A stretch of 64,000 bases of DNA, taken from the NCBI GenBank assembly GCA_002753155.1, contig PDZW01000017.1:1-64000 (forward strand). Reading direction: 5' to 3'. The notes under the pieces are model-generated. The model saw nothing but the letters and a program-made list of their open reading frames with translations, was not told where the DNA came from and did no database searches. This document shows positions 39,163 to 48,894 of this stretch, piece by piece. The translations under genes and the position numbers were made by a program. Position 1 is the stretch's first letter; each line of letters begins with the position of its first letter. The stretch is from Alphaproteobacteria bacterium WMHbin7. GTDB taxonomy: Bacteria; Pseudomonadota; Alphaproteobacteria; Rhodospirillales; WMHbin7.

Positions 39163-39977
39163 TTGATGTATTCCCGAAGGCGGTTGTCGGTGTTCAGGAT
39201 GTGATCGAGCAGCCAGAATTTAAGATAGCCTTCCAAAAGCGCCGTCACGCGCTCGACATCGGCGGATTCATGTTCGTCGAGCGCCGTCTTCAATTCCTTG
39301 AGCAAGCTCTCATGGGCGGTGCGGTGCTGATCGGCCATCGGTTCAGGCAGATGGGAGAAATACTGTTCCTCGGAACGAAAGTGCTGCACGGCCTCCTGGT
39401 AGATCACCTTTAGCCGCTCGAGAATGGCGCTCAGTGGCACACTCCCGCTTTTCAGATGCTGATGAATGGCGTTCAGCAGAACGATCAGGCGCTGATGCTG
39501 GCCGTCAATCTGTTCGATGCCGACGGAATAGGCAGGTTTCCAATCGATCAGTCTTTCATTGACCTGCACTGTATTGTCCTTTTCCCAAAGGCTCCACATG
39601 TCCTGATCGGACAGCACCTCATGTTCGAACAGGTGGCTTTCCAGCTCCATGAACATTTCGATATTCGCCGAATCCGGTCCCGGCGCCAACTTGCAAACGC
39701 CCAGAAACTGGTCGAAGCGGTTTAGAAAATCCTTGTGTTCGTGATGGTGCGCCAGCCACCGCTGGTAGCCCGCTCCTCTGGCAATGGTGATTTCCTTTCC
39801 GAAGTGCGATGTCAGGAGACTCCTTAGAACCTCCAGCTTGCCCGCCAGTTCCGGGCAGCGCATGCCGTTCTGCCAGTCGGAATAGACGCGATTCATCACC
39901 TCGGCCAATTTTCGATGGTCGCGGTCGATCTCAAGGTTGCCGGTTGCCGGAATCAGTTTTGGATCGATGAAATTCAT
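39159..39977 (-). CDS. double-hemerythrin-domain protein
   Basis: About 272 residues with two hemerythrin domains. Counting from the upstream GTG at 39986, domain 1 shows His24 (DRDHRKL), His61/Glu65 (SHFGKE), His80-His84 (HHHEHKD) and His118/Asp127; domain 2 shows His164 (DGQHQRL), His202/Glu206 (QHFRSEE), His221/His225 (QHRTAHE) and His262/Asp267 (DHILNTD). Domain 2 has the full canonical set; domain 1 spacing is looser (His-X8-Asp in place of His-X4-Asp). ATG 39977 or GTG 39986 may be the start. Likely oxygen binding or sensing. It directly precedes the amidohydrolase gene. Confidence 0.85.
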   Translation of the reverse strand: MNFIDPKLIPATGNLEIDRDHRKLAEVMNRVYSDWQNGMRCPELAGKLEVLRSLLTSHFGKEITIARGAGYQRWLAHHHEHKDFLNRFDQFLGVCKLAPGPDSANIEMFMELESHLFEHEVLSDQDMWSLWEKDNTVQVNERLIDWKPAYSVGIEQIDGQHQRLIVLLNAIHQHLKSGSVPLSAILERLKVIYQEAVQHFRSEEQYFSHLPEPMADQHRTAHESLLKELKTALDEHESADVERVTALLEGYLKFWLLDHILNTDNRLREYIK

Positions 39978-40064
39978 GCCTACCACTCTTGTCTGCCTGA
40001 TTTAAGCAGATTGGCGGTTAAGATTCCAGCTTACGCCGCTTACGCTTGGGGCAGATTGTGTCTT

Positions 40065-42575
40065 TTAATCAGATAAGGCGGCCCCCAGTCCGGGCGCCGG
40101 ACGGTGCGGCGCCACATCCCAGATATCCTTGGCATAATCCATGATGGTGACATCGCTGGAGAAGCGCCCCATGCGCGCCACATTCAGAATGGCCTTTTGT
40201 GCCCACTCTTCTTGATCGGACCATAACTTATCGACGCGGTCCTGAGCCGCCATATAATCGGCGAAATCGGCGCAGAGCAGATACCAGTCGCCATGATGGA
40301 CCAGGGAGTCATACAAAGGCCGGAAGCGCTCCCGGTCGCCGCCCGAGAAAACGCCCTCGTCCAGCATCGCCAGCACGCGGGCCAGTTCTGGATTGCTGGC
40401 AATGACCTGCCTTGGATCGTAATGACCGGGCTCTCGGCGCTCCATCACCTCGTCCGAGGTCAGGCCGAAAAAGAAGAAATTCTCCTCGCCCACTTCCTCG
40501 GCCATTTCGATATTGGCCCCGTCGCGCGTTCCGATGGTAAGCGCACCATTAAGCGCCAGCTTCATGTTGCCGGTACCCGAGGCTTCGGTGCCCGCCGTTG
40601 AAATCTGCTGCGACAGATCGGCCGCCGGGATGATCTTTTCGGCCAGGGCGACATTGTAGTTGGGCAGAAAGATCAGCTTCAGCCGCCCGTTGGTGGCGGG
40701 ATCAGCATTCACCACCTTGCCGACATCGTGAATCAGTTTGATGATCAGCTTGGCCATGTGATAGCCGGGGGCAGCCTTTCCCGCCAGAATGACCGTTCTG
40801 GGCGCCATGTTTTTGGCCTTCTTGCCGCCGTCCTTCAGACGGTTGTAGCGGGCGATCACGCCCAGCACATTCAAAAGCTGGCGCTTGTATTCGTGAATGC
40901 GCTTCACATGCACATCGAACAGGGAATCGGCATTGACCTTGATCTTCAGTTTGCTTTCGATCAGCCGGGCCAGACGTTGCTTGTTGGCCAGCTTGACGGC
41001 CAGGAAGCGCTTGCGAAAAGCTTTATCCTCGGACAGTGGCACCAGCTTCCTGAATTCCTCCAGATTGGCCGGCCAATTTTCGTCGACATGGCCCGCCACC
41101 AGCCCGGCCAATCCCCGATTGGCCTGATTGACCCAGCGCCTTGGTGTCACGCCATTGGTCTTGTTGACGATGCGATCGGGAAACAGCTTGTAGAAATCGG
41201 CGAAGATCGTGGTTTTCATCAGCTCGGTGTGAATGCGCGCCACCCCATTCACGGCATGACTGCCGACAAAGGCGATATGCGCCATGCGCACGCGCCTGCC
41301 GTGATCCTCGCCGATCAGAGACACGCGGCTGACCAGGGCCTCATCGCCGGGGAAGCGTCTGCGCACATCTTCCAGAAAGCGCCGGTTGATTTCATAGATG
41401 ATCATCAGATGGCGCGGCAGCATGGTTTCGAACAAGGCCACCGGCCAGGTTTCCAGTGCTTCGGGCAGCAGCGTGTGATTGGTGTAGCTGAAGACGCGCC
41501 GCGATAAGTTCCAGGCGTCATCCCAATCCAGGTCGTACTTGTCCATCAGAAGACGCATCATCTCGGGCACGGCCAGAGAGGGATGCGTGTCATTGAGCTG
41601 GATGGCCACCTTATGGGGCAAGTCCGCCCAAGTGTCATGATGGCTTTTGAAGCGGCGCAGAATGTCCTTGAGTGCTGCGCAGACGAAGAAATATTCCTGC
41701 TTTAAGCGCAGCTCCTTGCCCATGCTGGTCGAATCGTCGGGATAGAGGACGCGGGAGAGATTCTCCGATTCGCCCTGCTGGCGCACCGAGCCCAGATAGT
41801 CGCCCTGATTGAAGCGTTTGAGATCGAAGACGCGCGAGGATTTGGCGGCCCACAGGCGCGTATTGTTGACCGTCCAGGCACCGAAGCCGGGGACCGGCTG
41901 GTCATGGGCCATGGCCATGATTTCCTCGGTGTCCTTCCAAAGATATTTCACGCGTCCGTTTGCATCGACCTCACTTTCGACATGCCCGTAGAAACGCACG
42001 GGATAGACCACCTCGGGCCGTGAGAATTCCCAGGGATTGCCGTTATAGAGCCAGTGATCGGGCAATTCCGTCTGCCAGCCGTCTTCGATTTCCTGGGCGA
42101 ACATGCCGTAATCATAGCGGATGCCGTAGCCATAACCGGCAATGCCCAGGGTCGCCATGGAATCGATGAAGCAGGCGGCAAGACGACCCAGCCCGCCATT
42201 GCCCAGCGCCGCCTCGGGCTCTTCTTCGGAGATCGCGTCCAGATCAAGCCCTAGATCAGCCAGGCTTTTCCTGGCGATTTCGAGAAATCCCGTATTGAGC
42301 AGATTGTTCATGAGCGACCGCCCGATCAGGAATTCGAGCGAGAGATAGTAGACGCGCTTGACGTCGCCGCGATAAGTCGAGCGCGTCGAGTCCATCCACA
42401 TCTCGACCAGAAGGTCGCGCACGGTGCGGGCCAGAGCGTTGTACCAGTCGCGCCCCGTGGTCGTCGCCTGATCCTTGCCGACGGTATGAACCAGATGTTC
42501 CAGCAATCGGCGCTTGAAGGAGTCGATTTCCCGGGAAGGCGGCTCGCTCGCCCCGAACGGCGTTGATTCGTCCAT
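40065..42575 (-). CDS. glgP: glycogen/alpha-glucan phosphorylase
   Basis: 836 residues. The enzyme releases glucose 1-phosphate from glycogen. Family blocks include RVYYLSLEFLIGRSL, ALGNGGLGRLAACFIDSMA, IQLNDTHPSLAVPEMMRLL, KTNGVTPRRW, and the pyridoxal-phosphate lysine in EASGTGNMKLALNGALTIG. The ATG at 42575 is chosen because GGGGGTGG lies just upstream and the extra residues of the longer frame do not belong to the family. It follows the EF-G-like gene by 22 nt on the same strand. Confidence 0.95.
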   Translation of the reverse strand: MDESTPFGASEPPSREIDSFKRRLLEHLVHTVGKDQATTTGRDWYNALARTVRDLLVEMWMDSTRSTYRGDVKRVYYLSLEFLIGRSLMNNLLNTGFLEIARKSLADLGLDLDAISEEEPEAALGNGGLGRLAACFIDSMATLGIAGYGYGIRYDYGMFAQEIEDGWQTELPDHWLYNGNPWEFSRPEVVYPVRFYGHVESEVDANGRVKYLWKDTEEIMAMAHDQPVPGFGAWTVNNTRLWAAKSSRVFDLKRFNQGDYLGSVRQQGESENLSRVLYPDDSTSMGKELRLKQEYFFVCAALKDILRRFKSHHDTWADLPHKVAIQLNDTHPSLAVPEMMRLLMDKYDLDWDDAWNLSRRVFSYTNHTLLPEALETWPVALFETMLPRHLMIIYEINRRFLEDVRRRFPGDEALVSRVSLIGEDHGRRVRMAHIAFVGSHAVNGVARIHTELMKTTIFADFYKLFPDRIVNKTNGVTPRRWVNQANRGLAGLVAGHVDENWPANLEEFRKLVPLSEDKAFRKRFLAVKLANKQRLARLIESKLKIKVNADSLFDVHVKRIHEYKRQLLNVLGVIARYNRLKDGGKKAKNMAPRTVILAGKAAPGYHMAKLIIKLIHDVGKVVNADPATNGRLKLIFLPNYNVALAEKIIPAADLSQQISTAGTEASGTGNMKLALNGALTIGTRDGANIEMAEEVGEENFFFFGLTSDEVMERREPGHYDPRQVIASNPELARVLAMLDEGVFSGGDRERFRPLYDSLVHHGDWYLLCADFADYMAAQDRVDKLWSDQEEWAQKAILNVARMGRFSSDVTIMDYAKDIWDVAPHRPAPGLGAALSD

Positions 42576-42597
42576 GATCCACCCCCAAGAATGCTTA

Positions 42598-44637
42598 TTA
42601 ACTGCGAGCGGCTGCCAGCAGGGCCTTGCGTTCCTCGATGACTTTGTCGGCGGGTCGCCCGGCCAACTCCTGCAAATGATCGAAACGCCAGGCGAAGGTG
42701 CCCACACCCATGGTCAGGGAACGCAGCTCGATGATCAGGTCATGCATTTCCGCTTGTGGCAAATGCGCAAAGACCACATCCCAACCGCGCCAGCCCTCTT
42801 TGGCGTCATAGCCCAGAATCTGCCCTCGGCGCGAGGAGACCAGACGCTGCGCCTTGGAGGTGTGTTCGGAAGGGATTGCGACCTCGACGGCCAGAATGGG
42901 CTCCAGCAGCACAGGCTCGCACTGGGCCAGTCCTTCGCGCATGGCCATGCCGCCCGCCGTCTTGAAGGCCATGTCGGAACTATCCACGGCATGAAACGAG
43001 CCATCGGTCAGCACCACGGCCACATCGACCACCGGAAACCCCAGCGGGCCTTGCTTCATCACCTCTTCGACCCCCTCGCCCACGGGCGCGATATATTGCT
43101 TGGGAATGGCGCCGCCGACGATCTTGTCGGAAAAGCTGAAACCGGCGCCCCGCGCCTGCGGTCTTATGGTGATGTGCACATCGCCGAATTGACCATGGCC
43201 GCCCGACTGGCGCTTGTGGCGCCCATGAACCTCGGTCGATGTCTTGATGGTTTCCTTGTAGGCCACCTGCGGGCGGTGCGTCACCACATCAAAGCCGAAG
43301 CGCGCCCTCAGGCGATCGATGGCGATCTGCAAGTGAATCTCGCCCTGTCCCCACAGCAGCGTTTCATGGGTATCTAGCGTATGCTCGACGGAAAGGGATG
43401 GGTCCTCCTCGGCCAATTTGGCCAGAGCCCCCGAGAGCTTGACGTCATCGGCCTTCTTGACCACGGCAACACCCAGCGCGAACAGGGGCGGCAAGGGGGC
43501 GAGCCAGCCGGAAGCGATGGCTTTGTCAGGGGTGGCCAATTGCCCGGTCGCCAGTGTTTCCAGGCGGCCAAGACCTACCACCTCAACCTCGCAGGCTTTG
43601 GGCTTCTTGTCGTGCTTGCCGCCGGTCAAAGACATCACGCCCACCACGCGCGTGCCTGCAATCGAGGCATTGTCCGCCACCTCGCCCTTCCAGACGCGCG
43701 CCAGCGACATCTTGCCGGTATGGGCGGCATGCAGCGTCTTGAACACCTGAACCAGTGGCTCGCCATTGGTGGCGGGAAGATTGAGCCTGGCCAGCGTGTC
43801 ATGGGGTTCGGGCGTTTCGTGGCGCAACGCTTTCCAGAGCCTGCGGATGCCGCCATCGGCCTGGGCAGATCCGAAGAAGACCGGCACGATCAGATCATCC
43901 TTGAGATCGCGGGCCAGACTTTCATAAATCTCGGTGGCAGGCGGCACGACATCGCTTAACAACTCTTCCAGCAGATGATCATCGAAATCGGCCAGATGCT
44001 CCAGCAGCTCCTGGCGGGCCTGATGCTCGGTCTCGGCTGCCGCTTTGGGAATTTGAATGAGATCGGAATTGTCGCCGGGATGATATTTGTAGGCGCGCTC
44101 CGAAACCAGGTCGACATAGCCCGTCACCTTGTCGCCCTCGCGCAGCGGAATCTCGCGCAGGATCAAGGGGCGTTCGGATACCGCCTGCAAGGCCTCAAGC
44201 GCATCGCGCACCTTGACCGACGATGCATCCATTTTGTTGAGAAACAGAATGTGCGGGATTTTGTGATCATCCAGGAACTTCAAAAGCGGCGAGAGCATAA
44301 GGGCTCTGGCCGGATCAGGCTCGGCCACCACCACGGCGACATCGGCCACCGCAAGCGCGTTGAGGCTTTCCTGGGCCAGTTCGATCGAGCCCGGGCAGTC
44401 GATTAGGCTCCACGCATCGCCCAGATAGCTGACGTTGACGACATTGAGTTCCGTGCTCATCTGGCGCGCGCGCGCCTCGGGGCTGGAATCGCCGACGCAA
44501 CTGCCGTCCTTGATCGTTCCCTTGCGATGCAGGGCCTCGGCCTCGAACAACAAGGCTTCCAGCAGCGATGTCTTTCCGGAGAGATAAGGCCCCACCAGGG
44601 CGCAAACGCGAGGCTTGGACATGGGTCGGTTGGGCAT
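42598..44637 (-). CDS. EF-G-like translational GTPase (FusA2 type)
   Basis: 679 residues, EF-G domain order. G1 is GPYLSGKTSLLEALL, G3 DCPGSIEL, G4 FLNKMD; domains II, III, IV (GFDVVTHRPQVAYKETI, SGGHGQFGDVHI) and V (EHTSKAQRLVSSRRGQILGY, 20 residues) follow. G1 and the switch region differ from housekeeping EF-G (GHVDAGKT-type), and the protein belongs with the EF-G paralogues seen in alphaproteobacteria and actinobacteria, whose role is unsettled. GGGAGAGGGA precedes the ATG. It is placed ahead of glgP. Confidence 0.85.
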   Translation of the reverse strand: MPNRPMSKPRVCALVGPYLSGKTSLLEALLFEAEALHRKGTIKDGSCVGDSSPEARARQMSTELNVVNVSYLGDAWSLIDCPGSIELAQESLNALAVADVAVVVAEPDPARALMLSPLLKFLDDHKIPHILFLNKMDASSVKVRDALEALQAVSERPLILREIPLREGDKVTGYVDLVSERAYKYHPGDNSDLIQIPKAAAETEHQARQELLEHLADFDDHLLEELLSDVVPPATEIYESLARDLKDDLIVPVFFGSAQADGGIRRLWKALRHETPEPHDTLARLNLPATNGEPLVQVFKTLHAAHTGKMSLARVWKGEVADNASIAGTRVVGVMSLTGGKHDKKPKACEVEVVGLGRLETLATGQLATPDKAIASGWLAPLPPLFALGVAVVKKADDVKLSGALAKLAEEDPSLSVEHTLDTHETLLWGQGEIHLQIAIDRLRARFGFDVVTHRPQVAYKETIKTSTEVHGRHKRQSGGHGQFGDVHITIRPQARGAGFSFSDKIVGGAIPKQYIAPVGEGVEEVMKQGPLGFPVVDVAVVLTDGSFHAVDSSDMAFKTAGGMAMREGLAQCEPVLLEPILAVEVAIPSEHTSKAQRLVSSRRGQILGYDAKEGWRGWDVVFAHLPQAEMHDLIIELRSLTMGVGTFAWRFDHLQELAGRPADKVIEERKALLAAARS

Positions 44638-44786
44638 GGGTCCCTCTCCCTGATCTGTCTTTAGCTTAAGCTATTGTTTTCAGGGTAAGAGGGGGAAAGC
44701 AAGGGGGAATGCCAAATGTTTTCCATTTTGAAAGGTCCGGCTGTTACTGCGACAACTTTTTGAGAAAGTAAGCTCGTTTAAGCACC

Positions 44787-44815
44787 TTAATGCCTGCACG
44801 CAATCGCGGTATATT
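44787..44815 (+). promoter_or_regulatory. candidate promoter of BrnTA module 2
   Basis: TTAATG (44787-44792), a 17-bp spacer and TATATT (44810-44815) stand 37 nt ahead of the toxin ATG. No palindrome comparable to module 3 is visible. The rest of 44638-44852 holds the Shine-Dalgarno of the divergent EF-G-like gene and no supported gene. Confidence 0.4.
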
Positions 44816-44852
44816 TGATCGGTGAAACGCAGTTAGTCGAGGCTTGCTTGTG

Positions 44853-45155
44853 ATGGCGAATGTATATACAATCGAGCTTCGGTTCGAGTGGGACGCTACA
44901 AAAGCTGCCTTAAACCGCACGAAGCACGGCATCGACTTCGAGGATTCCGCCCATATCTTTAAGGGGCCGGTTTTATTGAAGGAGTCGCCCCGTTCGAACG
45001 AAATGCGGTGGCAGGTAATTGGGCGATTTGAAGGTCGCTTCTTTGCTGTGGCTTACACGATTAGGGACGGCCACATTCGCATCATCTCTGCACGAAGGGC
45101 GCGCGCAAATGAAATCAGGGACTATTGTTCGCAAGTCGTTATCCGAACTTGGTAG
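44853..45155 (+). CDS. brnT: BrnT-family ribonuclease toxin (module 2)
   Basis: About 100 residues. FEWDATKAALNRTKHGIDFE (20 residues) followed by AHIF, SNEMRWQVIGRFEGRFFAVA (20 residues) and HIRIISARRARANEIRDY is the full BrnT consensus, including the RIISARRA block. This is the most canonical of the three BrnT copies in the window. The ATG at 44853 is preferred over a TTG at 44844. The antitoxin begins 47 nt before its end. Confidence 0.92.
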   Translation: MANVYTIELRFEWDATKAALNRTKHGIDFEDSAHIFKGPVLLKESPRSNEMRWQVIGRFEGRFFAVAYTIRDGHIRIISARRARANEIRDYCSQVVIRTW

Positions 45156-45426
45156 GGGAAAGAGCGACTGGGCCAGGGTGGACGCGCTTACCGACGCTGA
45201 TATCGAGAAGGCCATCGCCAAAGACCCCGATGCCGCCCCCATACTGGACGAGGACTGGTTCAGGAATGCCGAGATCGTTTTTCCCCCGGGAAAGTCCGCC
45301 GTTTCCCTACGCCTCGACAAGGACGTCCTGTCCTGGTTCAAGCGCCAGGGCAGGGGCTATCAATCGCGCATGAATGCGGTTCTCAGGGCCTATATGGACG
45401 CGCAGAAGACGAAAAGGGCGGGGTAA
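45109..45426 (+). CDS. brnA: BrnA-family antitoxin (module 2)
   Basis: About 105 residues. DEDWFRNAEIVFPPGKSAVS (20 residues) and LRLDKDVLSWFKRQGRGYQS (20 residues), then RMNAVLRAYMDA, is the BrnA layout with a C-terminal ribbon-helix-helix region. The ATG at 45109 begins MKSGTIV; a longer frame from 45019 lies wholly within brnT. The 47-nt overlap with the toxin equals that of module 1. Its last codons form part of a terminator stem on the opposite strand. Confidence 0.88.
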   Translation: MKSGTIVRKSLSELGRGKSDWARVDALTDADIEKAIAKDPDAAPILDEDWFRNAEIVFPPGKSAVSLRLDKDVLSWFKRQGRGYQSRMNAVLRAYMDAQKTKRAG

Positions 45427-45436
45427 ACCCCCGCCC
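45412..45436 (-). terminator. Rho-independent terminator downstream of the aminotransferase gene
   Basis: On the minus strand, GGGCGGGG (45436-45429) pairs with CCCCGCCC (45423-45416) around a 5-nt loop and is followed by TTTT (45415-45412). It overlaps the 3' end of brnA on the plus strand. Confidence 0.55.
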
Positions 45437-45461
45437 CCTTCGCACAAAAAAACGGCCCTTT

Positions 45462-46700
<1,239 letters not shown>

Positions 46701-46746
46701 CTAGCGCCAAGCCCCAGCGAAAGCAACCCCGGAAAAGAAAAGGGGC

Positions 46747-47874
46747 CTAACCTACGGATATCAGCAGCAATTCGCCGGGAACGGTGCCCAGCCAGGCCGT
46801 TTGGCCATCGGCTTCGGGAACGATGAAATGACGCACCGTGGGCAGACCCAGGCGGTGCGTCTCGTCGCCGCTGGCGTCGTCTAGAACATGCAAAACACTT
46901 TTCATGTCCAGGCAGAAAATCCGGCCATTGGCCGCCATCAGCTCGGCCATCAAAGGCGCCCAATTCTCAGGATTCTCTTTGAAATAGGTCACGGTTTTAT
47001 GGCGCCAACTGACCGTGCCATATTCGGGGCTGAGCTTGTAGATCCAGCCGGTGGGCGACCAGAAATAGACCCCGTTGCCCCAGACCAGATGGGAATTGAG
47101 GAAGTTTCCGGCCACAAAGCGCCAAAGCACCTTACCGTCCTTGGTGCTAAGCCCCCACATTTCGTCGTGATAGCCGCCCCCGACCAGCACATCCTTCCAG
47201 AAATACATCTGGCGCAGATACTGCCAGGCCTCGGCATTGTCGAAGGACCAGAGTTCCTTGCCGCTCTCGGAATCAAAGGCATGCAAGATGCCGTCGCCCG
47301 GGCAGAGATAGACCACGCCGTCCTTGATGGCGGGGCTGTAGTGAATCTTGATGCCCTCGATGATCTTGGCCGCCCAGATATCCTTGCCGCTGTTCGCATC
47401 CAGGCAGCGCAGCGTATGACCATCGCCGACGAAAACGCGCTGATCCGCCAAAAGGGGAACGGAAAATTCTTCGCCCCAGGGCTTGATGCGCCAAAGTGGC
47501 TGCCCGCTTTCCTGGGACAGGGCGCTCAGAAAGCCGCGTCCCGAGACCAGAACCAGATTGCCATCAATTCGGGGGCGGAAGGTGGATGGCGCCTCACCCT
47601 GCGGCTGCGACCAGACGCGACTGGCCTGCCCGCCTTTAGTATTCCAGCGTTCGATGGTGGTGTCGCCCGCCAGGATCATACCGCCCGGAAACACGCCCGG
47701 GGGGACCAAATGGCGGTTGCCGGTCTGCCAACGGCCTAAAATCGTGGCCGGACGCAGCGGCATATGGCGATTCTGCGCCAGGGAGGGCGCTGAAACACCG
47801 GAAAGAAAAAGGGCGGCGCCCCCCATGGTAAGGAGACGCCGCCTGGAAAGTGACTTCAAATTACGCACGTACAT
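46747..47874 (-). CDS. Tat-exported PQQ-type beta-propeller protein
   Basis: 375 residues. A twin-arginine signal (SRRRLLTMGGAALFLSG) directs it to the periplasm folded. The body has repeated blade motifs of the PQQ/BamB type (LVLVSGRGFLSALSQESGQP, 20 residues; RVFVGDGHTLRCLDANSGKD, 20 residues; GILHAFDSESGKELWSFDN). No catalytic residues of quinoprotein dehydrogenases can be assigned. It follows the diheme cytochrome gene by 14 nt, and the two probably act together in periplasmic electron transfer or maturation. Confidence 0.82.
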   Translation of the reverse strand: MYVRNLKSLSRRRLLTMGGAALFLSGVSAPSLAQNRHMPLRPATILGRWQTGNRHLVPPGVFPGGMILAGDTTIERWNTKGGQASRVWSQPQGEAPSTFRPRIDGNLVLVSGRGFLSALSQESGQPLWRIKPWGEEFSVPLLADQRVFVGDGHTLRCLDANSGKDIWAAKIIEGIKIHYSPAIKDGVVYLCPGDGILHAFDSESGKELWSFDNAEAWQYLRQMYFWKDVLVGGGYHDEMWGLSTKDGKVLWRFVAGNFLNSHLVWGNGVYFWSPTGWIYKLSPEYGTVSWRHKTVTYFKENPENWAPLMAELMAANGRIFCLDMKSVLHVLDDASGDETHRLGLPTVRHFIVPEADGQTAWLGTVPGELLLISVG

Positions 47875-47888
47875 ACCTTACAGGCACC

Positions 47889-48752
47889 TTACTGGCACTT
47901 GGCTCCCTGCGTGATCCACTGCAGCAGAAGCTGCGTATTGGCGTGGTCACGATCTTCGCCGGGATCGATGCCGGGCGACATGCGGTTCTGGATCAGGCGC
48001 TCATAGAGCTTGCTCTCTTCGGCCTTGCCAGGAATGACCACCATGGTGGCGGGCTTGCCTTCCTTGGCCATGGCGATCGAGTCAGCACCCTTCATGATGC
48101 CCTTGACGCTGGTCAGGTCGAGTTCGTGGAAGCTCGGAGGCTCCTCGTTCGACATGTGACAGTCGACGCAGGACTGCTCGGTGCCGAAGGCGCCGGGCTT
48201 CTTGAAGAGCTCGATGATCTTCTTGCCGGAAGCATCGTCCTTGGCACCCGCATTGATCCAATCGCGCACGGCCAGGATGTTGGGCGTGTCGGTCGGATAG
48301 GCGAAGGAAACGCCCAGAGGCATGCGGTTGTTGCGGATCATGTTCCTGATCAGGCTCTTGCTGGCCTTGCCGGCCACCACGATGGGACGGGCCGGAGCTT
48401 CGGTCGCACCCTTGAGGATGCCTTCGCAGGTCGACAGGTCGAGGCCGCGATAGCTCACCGCCGGATCGTTCGAGTGGTGACAGATGATGCAGGCGGGGCC
48501 GGCGCCAAAGGCGTTCGGCGTACGCATCAGCGACGCGACATATTCATAGGTGATGGGAATGTTGCGCTTGATGACGAGATTGACCACTGCGGCATGGTCG
48601 CCTTCGACATTGAGCTTGCCGCCCTTGATGTCGCCCACGACCTGCTCATAGACGCTCTTCTTCTTCTCATCGGCGCTGGCCGTGCCGGCCATACCGAAAG
48701 CTACCACTGCGCCGGCCAACATGGCGCCGACGATACGAGTCTTTGATGACAT
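47889..48752 (-). CDS. periplasmic diheme cytochrome c
   Basis: About 287 residues. A signal peptide (residues 1-28, ending TASA) is followed by two similar halves, each with one CXXCH heme site: CIICHHSN and CVDCHMSN. Each half also has a LDL(S/T)...GI(L/M)KGA segment and a downstream Met (NNRMPLG, QNRMSPG) that could be the distal ligand. The ATG at 48752 has GGGGAGGG upstream. An FNR-like box lies about 75-87 nt ahead. With the beta-propeller gene it forms a two-gene operon of unknown substrate. Confidence 0.88.
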   Translation of the reverse strand: MSSKTRIVGAMLAGAVVAFGMAGTASADEKKKSVYEQVVGDIKGGKLNVEGDHAAVVNLVIKRNIPITYEYVASLMRTPNAFGAGPACIICHHSNDPAVSYRGLDLSTCEGILKGATEAPARPIVVAGKASKSLIRNMIRNNRMPLGVSFAYPTDTPNILAVRDWINAGAKDDASGKKIIELFKKPGAFGTEQSCVDCHMSNEEPPSFHELDLTSVKGIMKGADSIAMAKEGKPATMVVIPGKAEESKLYERLIQNRMSPGIDPGEDRDHANTQLLLQWITQGAKCQ

Positions 48753-48825
48753 GGAAACCCTCCCCAGAGTCACATTAGATTAAGTGAATGTTTTCTTGTT
48801 GTTACTTGCAGTCTATTTCGACATT

Positions 48826-48839
48826 TTGACATAAATCAA
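48826..48839 (-). promoter_or_regulatory. FNR/Anr-like box upstream of the diheme cytochrome
   Basis: TTGAC-ATAA-ATCAA on the plus strand, one mismatch from TTGAT-N4-ATCAA. Its centre is about 80 nt from the cytochrome ATG, which would allow activation at -41.5 of a transcript with a leader of about 40 nt. It also lies about 55 nt upstream of the divergent TPR gene. Confidence 0.6.
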
Positions 48840-48894
48840 GTAGCTTTATGAACGAACTAGCAAAATCTTTCGTCAGTCTGCCGTAAGGTTACAG

